Source: Gemmatimonadaceae bacterium
GTDB lineage: Bacteria; Gemmatimonadota; Gemmatimonadetes; Gemmatimonadales; Gemmatimonadaceae
Reading direction: 5' to 3'
NCBI GenBank assembly: GCA_025934775.1
Contig: JAICWO010000004.1
Span: 262,137 to 326,136, forward strand
DNA: 64,000 nucleotides
Numbering within the stretch: position 1 is the stretch's first letter; every line of letters begins with the position of its first letter. The notes under the pieces are model-generated. The model had not been told where the DNA came from and ran no database searches. It saw nothing but the letters and a program-made list of their open reading frames with translations. Below, in pieces: positions 52,259-59,399 of this stretch. The translations under genes were made by a program, and so were the position numbers.

Positions 52259-53403
52259 GTCGCGATCTCCGACGCATAGAGCTCTTCGCGGCGCAGCCAT
52301 CCCGCGCAGTCGTCGATCGCGAATTCGCTGTCGCGCAGGAACGCCGACAGGAACTCGCGGACGTCGTCGGCCGCCGCGGGATAGAACGAGGAGCCGTTCG
52401 TGAGATAGGGAACGCCGATGTCGCGAATGAGCACGAGGTGCAGCGTGTCGGCGGACGCCTTCTTGTCGCGCAGCATCTTCGTGACCATCGCATCCGCCTG
52501 CAACGCGCGATCGAAATGCACGTTCACATTCACCTCGCGCATGTCGCTCACGATTTTGTCGACGGTCGATTTGGCGATCAGTTTCTTGCTCAGCGCGTAG
52601 TGGAGCGCCATGACCGTTCCGGCGCTGATCGCGTCGCCATGCAGAATCTCATAATTCGAGAGCGTCTCGATCGCGTGGCCGAAGGTGTGGCCGAGGTTGC
52701 TCGCGAGCGGGTCGCGCTTGCGGATCGCGACGCGTGTTTCGATCGCCGTCTGCACGAGCGCGAGCCACGTCTCGTGCGATGGGGCAGCCCGATGCGCGCG
52801 CAGGAGATGGAGCAGCTCCGGGCAGCCGAGCAGCCCGTACTTGAACGTCTCCGAGTATCCTTGCCGCAGGTAGTACTCGGTATTCGTTCCGAGAAACGCG
52901 ATGTTGTTATAGACGATGAGCGGATAGTAGAAGGTGCCGAGGACGTTCTTGGCCGACGCGGTGTTCAGACAGGTCTTTCCGGCCGTCGACGCATCCATCT
53001 GCCCGATGAGCGTCGTGGGGATGGCGTAGAGCGGCAACCCGCGCATGTAGGTGGAGACGAGAAAGCTCACGAGATCGATGACGATGCCGCCGCCGATCGC
53101 GATCACGAGATCGTAGCGGCCCGCTCCGTGGCTCTCGAGAAACGCGAGCGCCGTCGGATAGAACGCCAGCGACTTGCTCGATTCCGCCGGCTCGATCGCG
53201 AGCCAGTGCACCGGCTTTCCATGACGCTCGAGTTGGCGTTCGAGCCGGTCGCCCCAGATTCGACGGACGTTCGCATCAATGAACACGAAACACCGCCCGT
53301 ACGCGCTCATGTCGAATGCGCCGACCCACCCGAGGTCCGGGTCGTCGTCGAGCAGGAATTCGACTGAATCGCGGCGTTCGAAACTGACGTCAATGCGCTG
53401 CAT
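52255..53403 (-). CDS. Non-canonical AroB-like sugar phosphate cyclase
   Basis: 382 residues, 3-dehydroquinate-synthase superfamily. NAD site AIGGGIVIDLVSF (102-114), PTTLIGQMDASTAGKT (129-144) with Lys143, AKN at 151-153, SETFKYG (184-190), metal-binding NLGHTFGHAIE with His239 and His243, and His255 in EILHGD. Differences from true AroB, by eye: the segment before NLGH is about four residues shorter, the conserved Lys in IKAxVV reads Glu, and the Arg four before Asn is absent. Related enzymes with such changes make valiolone- or scyllo-inosose-type cyclitols rather than dehydroquinate. First gene of a four-gene coupled operon. Confidence 0.88.
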   Translation of the reverse strand: MQRIDVSFERRDSVEFLLDDDPDLGWVGAFDMSAYGRCFVFIDANVRRIWGDRLERQLERHGKPVHWLAIEPAESSKSLAFYPTALAFLESHGAGRYDLVIAIGGGIVIDLVSFLVSTYMRGLPLYAIPTTLIGQMDASTAGKTCLNTASAKNVLGTFYYPLIVYNNIAFLGTNTEYYLRQGYSETFKYGLLGCPELLHLLRAHRAAPSHETWLALVQTAIETRVAIRKRDPLASNLGHTFGHAIETLSNYEILHGDAISAGTVMALHYALSKKLIAKSTVDKIVSDMREVNVNVHFDRALQADAMVTKMLRDKKASADTLHLVLIRDIGVPYLTNGSSFYPAAADDVREFLSAFLRDSEFAIDDCAGWLRREELYASEIAT

Positions 53404-53430
53404 GAGCGGTGGCTTCTCGATTGGCGTGGG

Positions 53431-53458
53431 TATATACTACGCGGGTCCCCGTCGGCAA
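53431..53458 (-). promoter_or_regulatory. Promoter of the cyclase operon
   Basis: On the minus strand TTGCCG (53458-53453) and TATATA (53436-53431) are 16 bases apart, with the ATG of the cyclase gene 27 bases beyond. The plus strand also has TATACT (53433-53438) which could serve the divergent ligase gene. Confidence 0.5.
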
Positions 53459-53557
53459 AGCGCGCGACCAGCCGGACGCGTAGTCCGTGCTGCGCCCGCC
53501 GCCTACGGCCGGCGAGCGGAACACACCACATACGGAAACTGTTCACAGGACGGGCAG

Positions 53558-55417
53558 ATGTCGAGCAGCGACGAGCGCGCGGGCGCCCCGGAATGGACCG
53601 AGGCCGCCTACACTCGCCTGACTGATTTTGGATCCCTCATCGAGGCCTCGGCACGGCGATACAGCGGCGACGTTTTCCTGCAGCCGGTGGAGCGCGGGAT
53701 CACCCCGCTGACGTTCGAGCACGTCGAGCAATTCGTACGCGGATTCGAAGTTTTCCTCGAGGAGCACGGCGTCGCCGTCGGGAAGTCGTGCGCGCTGCTG
53801 TCCAACAACGGCACCGCGATGGTGCTCGAGTTCCTTGGACTGATCGCGACGGGACGCACGTGTGTTCCGATCAATCCCAACAGCAGCGCGGATGAGATCG
53901 CGTACATCATCGCCGACAGCGGAGTGTCCGCGGTCCTGTACGAAACGGCGCTCGAGGAAAAGGCCAGCTTCCTGACGGAGAGCTGCGAGCTCATCCCGGT
54001 CAGCAGCGACGAAGATTTCATTCGCGGGATGATCGGCCGTGCTGATGCTCGGCCGGGCCGCGTCGGCCAGCCAACGCCCGCGACAGTCGCCGAGGTGGTA
54101 TACACCACGGGGTCGACCGGCAGACCAAAAGGCGTGCAACTCCGCCATCAGAATCTGCTGGCGGACATGCACGGCATTGGTCGCGCGTTCGGCTTCGCGC
54201 GTCATGATCGTTTTCTGACGGTCACGCCGCTGTTCCACAACAGCGGACAGATCATGACGACGCTCATCCCGCTGTACTGCGGCGGCCGCACCACGGCGGT
54301 TCGCCCTGACATGGGGTTCATCAACTTCTGGCACTACGTCGACGAATTCGAGCCCGCATGGACGCTGGTCATGCCATCGCACATCGTGTTGACGATGGAC
54401 CGGAAGGAAGCGCCGCGCCGGCAATCGCTGCGCGGCATCCTGTGCGGCGGCGCGAAGCTCGAGCCGCAGATCCAGCGCGACTTCGAGAAGCGATTCGGCG
54501 TTACCGTGTACGCGAACTACGGGCTCACCGAATCCACGTCGATCGCGACATGCGTCAGGCCCGAGGACGCGGGCACGTCGCCCGGCGGGGTCGGACGTCC
54601 GCTCGATATCAATGACGTTCGCGTCTTCAAGGACAATCGAGAAGCGGGGCCCGGCGTCGTCGGCGAGATCTGGATCCGCGGAGACAATGTGTTCGCGGGC
54701 TACGTGAACTTGCCTGACGTCTACGCCGAGAAGACGCGATTCGGGTGGCTGCACACGGGCGATCTGGGCTATGTCGACGACAACGGGCAATTTCACATCG
54801 TCGACCGCATCGACAACATGGTCCTGGTCGGCGGCGAGAACGTCTACCCGTCGGAGATCGAGCGCTTCGTGCCCGATCTCGCGGGGATGAGCGAGGGATT
54901 CGTGCTCGCCATTCCGGACCGAATCATGGGCAGCGAGCTCGTGCTGGTGTATCGTCTCGCTCCGGACGCCGCCGCCGCCCCGAAAGCCTGGAAGTCGTAT
55001 CTCTTCTCGAAGCTCGTGAGCTTCAAGGTTCCGCGGCGATTCATCGACGTCCACGACCTCGGCCTCGACGATTTCCCACGCTCCCAGAGCGGAAAGCTGC
55101 TGCGCAAGCGCCTTCAGGGCGCTCTCGATGCCGCGCTTGGCGTCAGTCCGCCCCCTCCGCCGGCGGATGGCGGCACGTCGCGCGTCTACACGAAGCTGGC
55201 GACGATTCTCGCCGACGTGCTGGAGCTCGAGCCCGAGCAGATCGGCCCGAACACCTCGATGGATCTCGTTCCGAGCTGGGACTCGATCGGCCACATGCGA
55301 TTGATGCTCGCGCTCGAACAGGCATTTGGCGTGACGCTGTCCCCCGCCAACATCAGCCAGATGACGCGCGTGTCCGTGATCATCGAGTCGCTCGAGCGAC
55401 AACTCCCGCCACAGTAA
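53558..55417 (+). CDS. AMP-dependent acyl ligase fused to a phosphopantetheine carrier domain
   Basis: 619 residues from the ATG at 53558 with AGGA 7 bases upstream. ANL-superfamily motifs: YTTGSTGRPKG (182-192), NYGLTESTS near 326, GWLHTGDLGY near 397, and SQSGKLLRKRL near 522 with the C-terminal lysine. A Pro-rich linker (about 535-545) joins an acyl-carrier domain with Ser576 in SWDSIGHMRL as the phosphopantetheine site. So it activates an acid and loads it on its own carrier arm. The partner acyltransferase is likely the PglD-like protein two genes on. Substrate unknown. Confidence 0.93.
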   Translation: MSSSDERAGAPEWTEAAYTRLTDFGSLIEASARRYSGDVFLQPVERGITPLTFEHVEQFVRGFEVFLEEHGVAVGKSCALLSNNGTAMVLEFLGLIATGRTCVPINPNSSADEIAYIIADSGVSAVLYETALEEKASFLTESCELIPVSSDEDFIRGMIGRADARPGRVGQPTPATVAEVVYTTGSTGRPKGVQLRHQNLLADMHGIGRAFGFARHDRFLTVTPLFHNSGQIMTTLIPLYCGGRTTAVRPDMGFINFWHYVDEFEPAWTLVMPSHIVLTMDRKEAPRRQSLRGILCGGAKLEPQIQRDFEKRFGVTVYANYGLTESTSIATCVRPEDAGTSPGGVGRPLDINDVRVFKDNREAGPGVVGEIWIRGDNVFAGYVNLPDVYAEKTRFGWLHTGDLGYVDDNGQFHIVDRIDNMVLVGGENVYPSEIERFVPDLAGMSEGFVLAIPDRIMGSELVLVYRLAPDAAAAPKAWKSYLFSKLVSFKVPRRFIDVHDLGLDDFPRSQSGKLLRKRLQGALDAALGVSPPPPPADGGTSRVYTKLATILADVLELEPEQIGPNTSMDLVPSWDSIGHMRLMLALEQAFGVTLSPANISQMTRVSVIIESLERQLPPQ

Positions 55418-55490
55418 GCGCGCGGCGCGCAACTGCGCGCGCGATCCCTTCACTCACGTCTCAACGCTCGAACGCGATCACCAGGCATCA

Positions 55491-56585
55491 ATGGCGAGCC
55501 TCAAGGTTGGCATCAACGGATTCGGACGCATTGGACGAACCCTGTTTCGACAGGCGCTCGATAGAAGCGACGTGACCGTCGTCGCGATCAACGACCTCGG
55601 AAACAATCCGGCGAATCTGCATTACATGCTGCGCTACGACTCGATCCACGGTCGTCTCAAGCATCGGGTCGAGCTCCGCGAGCACGCTGCCGCGGACAAG
55701 GATTGGACGGTCACCGAGATCCACGTCAACGACCTGCCGGTCAAGGTGTTCTCCGAGGATCGTCTCGAAAACGTTCCGTGGAACGAGTTGGACGTCGACA
55801 TCGTGATCGACGCCACCGGCAACGGGCGGAACCTGGCGCACGCGCGCGCGGTGCTCGGCGAGAGCGTCAAACGCGTCGTGTTCACGAACAGCCCGAACGC
55901 GCATGTGGACTTCACGTTCGTGTTCGACGTCAATGACGACGCGTTCGACCCCGACCGCCACCGCGTGGTGGCCGCGAGCATCTGCGATGCGGTGGGACTG
56001 GCGCCGATCATCTCTCGCGTACATCGGCGCTATGGGATCTCGGGAGGATTCATTACCACGCTCCATCCGTGGTTGGGATATCAGAATCTGCTCGACGGCA
56101 AGCCCAGCTCGACCGAATTCAAGGAGCGGCCGGACATTTACGAAGCGAGTACGTACCAGGTGATGGGGCGCTCGAGCGTTGGTACGCTCATTCCCAAGAG
56201 CACGTCGGCGGTCGCCGCGATCGAGCATCTGATCCCGGCGATCAAAGGACGGTTGCGCGGAATGTCGTTCCGCGTGCCGACCGACGTGGTCGCGAGTGGC
56301 GTGGCGATGTTGGAGCTCGCGGAGCCAACCACGACCGAGGAAGTCCGGGAGTTCCTGCGCACCACTGTTCGGCCGCCGTATTCCAGCTACACGGAAGAGC
56401 CGCTCATCTCGGTGGATTACAAGCACAGCGAGGAATCCTGCGTCGTCGACGGAAAGTGGGTGGAGGTCGTCAACGGCCGGATGCTCCGGGTCGTCACGTG
56501 GTACGACAACGAATGGGGATACTCGGCCCGCGTGCTCGACGTGGTACAACGATTGTTTGAATCGGATCAAGTGGGGACGGCATGA
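55491..56585 (+). CDS. GAPDH-like dehydrogenase with rearranged catalytic loop
   Basis: 364 residues. NGFGRIGRTLFRQAL (9-23) is the NAD-binding start, and WYDNEWGYSARV near the end is the standard GAPDH C-terminal signature. The catalytic loop, normally ASCTTNCLAP, reads ASICDAVGLAP: Cys165 is present but shifted and the Thr-Thr-Asn-Cys run is lost; His192 in TLHPWLGYQ stands where the catalytic His is expected. It may oxidise another phosphorylated aldehyde, as erythrose-4-phosphate dehydrogenase does. Its stop overlaps the next start (ATGA). Confidence 0.85.
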   Translation: MASLKVGINGFGRIGRTLFRQALDRSDVTVVAINDLGNNPANLHYMLRYDSIHGRLKHRVELREHAAADKDWTVTEIHVNDLPVKVFSEDRLENVPWNELDVDIVIDATGNGRNLAHARAVLGESVKRVVFTNSPNAHVDFTFVFDVNDDAFDPDRHRVVAASICDAVGLAPIISRVHRRYGISGGFITTLHPWLGYQNLLDGKPSSTEFKERPDIYEASTYQVMGRSSVGTLIPKSTSAVAAIEHLIPAIKGRLRGMSFRVPTDVVASGVAMLELAEPTTTEEVREFLRTTVRPPYSSYTEEPLISVDYKHSEESCVVDGKWVEVVNGRMLRVVTWYDNEWGYSARVLDVVQRLFESDQVGTA

Positions 56586-57214
56586 AGCGTCTGCTCCTCA
56601 TCGGCGCGGGCTCCGGCTCACGCGAGATCCTGCTGCTCGTGCAGCGGATCAATGCGCAGGCGCCGCGCTGGGAACTCATCGGCTTCGTGGACGAGGACCC
56701 GGCCAAGATCGGCCAGGAGATCGACGGCTTGCCGGTGTTTGGTCCCGGCCACGAGTTCTCAGGCGAGGTCTACGGCGTGAGCGGCGTGATGGATCCGCGC
56801 GCGCGCGAACGATTGCTGGCCGAACACGTCGAAGCGCGCGGCCACACGCTGGCCACGCTGGTCGCGCCCGACGTCATACTCCCGCCGGACTTCGCCGCCG
56901 GCGACGGAACGGTCATCATGCCGGGCGTCGTCGTCAGCTTCGACGTGCAGGTGGGCAAGGGCGTGCTCGCATGGTGGGGCGCCGCGCTGGGCCACCACCT
57001 GCGTGCGGGTCAGTTTGCGACAATTCTCACACACGCGCTCATCGCGGGGCACTGTCGCGTGGGTCCGCGCGCGTTGATCGGCGCGCGCGCTACGTTGAAC
57101 GTGGGCGTCACCGTCGGCGCCGATGCGATGATCGGCGTCGGATCGACGCTGATCCAGAACGTGGCCGACGGCAAACGGATCATGGCGCTGCCGCGGATCG
57201 TCGAAACGGGGTAA
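56582..57214 (+). CDS. PglD/NeuD-like sugar N- or O-acyltransferase
   Basis: 210 residues. An N-terminal Rossmann-like part (LLLIGAGSGSREILLLVQ, then FVDEDPAKIGQ) is followed by a left-handed parallel beta-helix with hexapeptide repeats (VIMPGVVVSFDVQVGKGV, ALIAGHCRVGPRALIGARATLNVGVTVG). The usual catalytic His position in the HALIAGHC turn is present. PglD uses acetyl-CoA to acetylate a 4-amino sugar; here the carrier-ligase in the same operon could supply a different acyl group. It ends in a region of 15-bp repeats. Confidence 0.88.
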   Translation: MKRLLLIGAGSGSREILLLVQRINAQAPRWELIGFVDEDPAKIGQEIDGLPVFGPGHEFSGEVYGVSGVMDPRARERLLAEHVEARGHTLATLVAPDVILPPDFAAGDGTVIMPGVVVSFDVQVGKGVLAWWGAALGHHLRAGQFATILTHALIAGHCRVGPRALIGARATLNVGVTVGADAMIGVGSTLIQNVADGKRIMALPRIVETG

Positions 57215-57220
57215 TCCGCT

Positions 57221-57272
57221 CGCGCGCTGCGTGCCCGCGCGCTACGTGCTCGCGCGCTACGTACTCGCGCGG
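57221..57272. repeat. Three 15-bp tandem repeats at a gene junction
   Basis: Units CGCGCGCTGCGTGCC, CGCGCGCTACGTGCT, CGCGCGCTACGTACT and a partial fourth. The third unit supplies the TAG stop of the bi-domain oxidoreductase on the minus strand. The two convergent genes end within 42 bp of each other here. Confidence 0.65.
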
Positions 57273-59389
57273 CGAGCGAGCTCGCCGGCGCGGATCGACC
57301 AGCGAGAAACTTCGATCAATTCCTCGAGGGGAATTGGCGCGGGCCCGCGGCGCTTGAGCGAATCCGTCCACGCCGCGATCTCCGCCGCGTGCCCCTTGTC
57401 CTGCCGCCAGCTGCGGCCGAGCACCGCGTCGGTGGGCGCGAATCGGCGCAGGCGCCGCCAATTATCGATCACCACCGCCTTTCCATCGACGAAGCACTCG
57501 ATCTTTTCCTTTGGAAACGCTTTCGGACCGTTCGCGTAGTACTGGATCGCCGCGATCGAGCCGTCCTCGAAGCGGAGCTGAATCGACGCGATGTCGTCCA
57601 GCACGGAGCGACCGGACCGTGCGGAAACGACCTGCACATCCGCAATCGGGTGCCCGACCAAGAAGCGCGCGAGATCGATGAAGTGGCAGCCTTCGCCGGT
57701 CACGCGGCCGCCGCCGACTTCGGCTGACTGCACCCAGTGGTCGCGCGGAATCGCGCCGGCGTTCACCGTCATCGCGATCGACAGCGGTCCTCCGCGGGCC
57801 GAGATCATGGACCGCGCCCTCTGCGCGAACGGCGCGAACCGGCGGTTGAACCCGACCATCAATTGGCCCGCGCTGACCGCGGCAGCGGCGGCGGCCGCGT
57901 CCAATTCCTCTTCGGTAAGGGCGAGCGGCTTCTCGACGAATACGTTCTTGCCCCGCTCGAGCGCCCGTCTCGCCAGCGTTGCATGCGTGTCGTGCCGCGT
58001 GAGCACGAACACGGTGTCGATCTGGTCGTCGTCGAAAATCTCGTCGAGATCCGTGGTGACGCGTTGAAATCCGAACTTGTCTCCGGCGATCGCTCCCATC
58101 GTGCCGCCCGCTGAGCTCACGGTTCGGAGATTCACACCCGAGGCGGACAAGAGCGGTATCAGCACACGGAGCGCGAAGTTGCCCGCACCAATGACTCCGA
58201 CGGTCGGCGCTCCCGAGGCACGCGCGGCGTTGAACGGCCGGGGCGCCTCGATGACGCGGACATTTGCGCCCGACGGATCCTGATCTCCGGGATACTCCAG
58301 CACGATCCCAATGCTCGAGCGGTCCCCGGCCACGGCGGTGTATGCCGCCTCCGCCTGCGTGACGTCGAATCGATGCGTGACGAGCGGCAGCGGGTCGAGC
58401 TGCCCGGAGGCCATCAACTCCAGCACGGCCTCGAAATTCCGCTGCTCGGTCCACCGAACGAAGCCCAGCGGGTAGTCCTGGCCGCGGTCCTCGTAGCGGC
58501 TATCGTACCGCCCGGGGCCGTAGCTGCAGGACACCTGAAATGTGAGTTCTTTCTTATAGAAATCCTCACGCGACAAGTGCAATCCCGTCACGCCGACGAG
58601 CACGATGCGTCCGCGCTTCCGGGACATCGCCGCGGACTCGTGGACCGGCTCGTCCGAATCGGACGCGAGGGTCAGCAGCACCGCGTCGGCGCCGACGCCG
58701 CCGGTCAACGCGAGCGTTTGCTCGACGGTGCTCCCGGCGGCGCCATCGATCGTGATCGCGCCGAACCGCCGCGCGAGCGCCAGTCGCTCCGGGCTCCGAT
58801 CGACGCCGATCACGCGGCAGCCGTTGGCCCGCAGCATCTGGACGCAGAGCAGTCCGATCAAGCCCAGGCCATACACGACCACGGATTCGCCGAGGGTCGG
58901 CTGCGCCAGACGGATCCCCTGCAGTCCGATCGACGCGACCGGGGTGAAGGCCGCCGCTTCGAACGAGACCCCGTCGGGAATTCGGGCCGCGAGCGTGTGC
59001 GGGACGGCGACCACTTCGGCGTGCGCGCCATTCGTCACCACGCGGTCGCCAACGCGAAGGCCGTCGACCCCGGAACCGACGTCGATCACCGTACCAGCGC
59101 TGCAGTACCCGAGCGGCATTGGGGTGGAAAGCTTCGAACGCACCGCGTCGATCGTCGTCAGCAATCCGTCGGTGCGGATCTTGGAGACGACGTCGCGGAC
59201 CTTGTCCGGCTGGCTCCTCACCTTGTCGAGCACGCTGCCGCGCCCGAACTCCACCAGCATGCGCTCCGTGCCCGCGGAGATCACGCTGCAGTGCGCACGA
59301 ACCACCACTTTCGGTCCGGTGGCGGGCGGCACGGGCACATCGAGCAGACTGACGGCGCCGTTATCGAGACGCTGAACGATTTGCTTCAT
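57257..59389 (-). CDS. Bi-domain oxidoreductase: alcohol-dehydrogenase part plus Gfo/Idh/MocA part
   Basis: 710 residues from the ATG at 59389. Residues 1-325 are an MDR alcohol-dehydrogenase-like domain (AHCSVISAGTERM, GYCSAGTVIDVG, VVVYGLGLIGLLC), lacking obvious zinc-cysteine ligands. Residues from about 345 form a Gfo/Idh domain (VGVIGAGNFALRVLIPLL, KNVFVEKPLALTEEEL near 440-455 with the EKP lysine, and FNRRFAPF). Such fusions occur in capsule and O-antigen loci beside heparinase-like genes, as here. It starts 10 bp after the heparinase stop. Confidence 0.92.
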   Translation of the reverse strand: MKQIVQRLDNGAVSLLDVPVPPATGPKVVVRAHCSVISAGTERMLVEFGRGSVLDKVRSQPDKVRDVVSKIRTDGLLTTIDAVRSKLSTPMPLGYCSAGTVIDVGSGVDGLRVGDRVVTNGAHAEVVAVPHTLAARIPDGVSFEAAAFTPVASIGLQGIRLAQPTLGESVVVYGLGLIGLLCVQMLRANGCRVIGVDRSPERLALARRFGAITIDGAAGSTVEQTLALTGGVGADAVLLTLASDSDEPVHESAAMSRKRGRIVLVGVTGLHLSREDFYKKELTFQVSCSYGPGRYDSRYEDRGQDYPLGFVRWTEQRNFEAVLELMASGQLDPLPLVTHRFDVTQAEAAYTAVAGDRSSIGIVLEYPGDQDPSGANVRVIEAPRPFNAARASGAPTVGVIGAGNFALRVLIPLLSASGVNLRTVSSAGGTMGAIAGDKFGFQRVTTDLDEIFDDDQIDTVFVLTRHDTHATLARRALERGKNVFVEKPLALTEEELDAAAAAAAVSAGQLMVGFNRRFAPFAQRARSMISARGGPLSIAMTVNAGAIPRDHWVQSAEVGGGRVTGEGCHFIDLARFLVGHPIADVQVVSARSGRSVLDDIASIQLRFEDGSIAAIQYYANGPKAFPKEKIECFVDGKAVVIDNWRRLRRFAPTDAVLGRSWRQDKGHAAEIAAWTDSLKRRGPAPIPLEELIEVSRWSIRAGELARRAST

Positions 59390-59399
59390 TCGAGAATAC

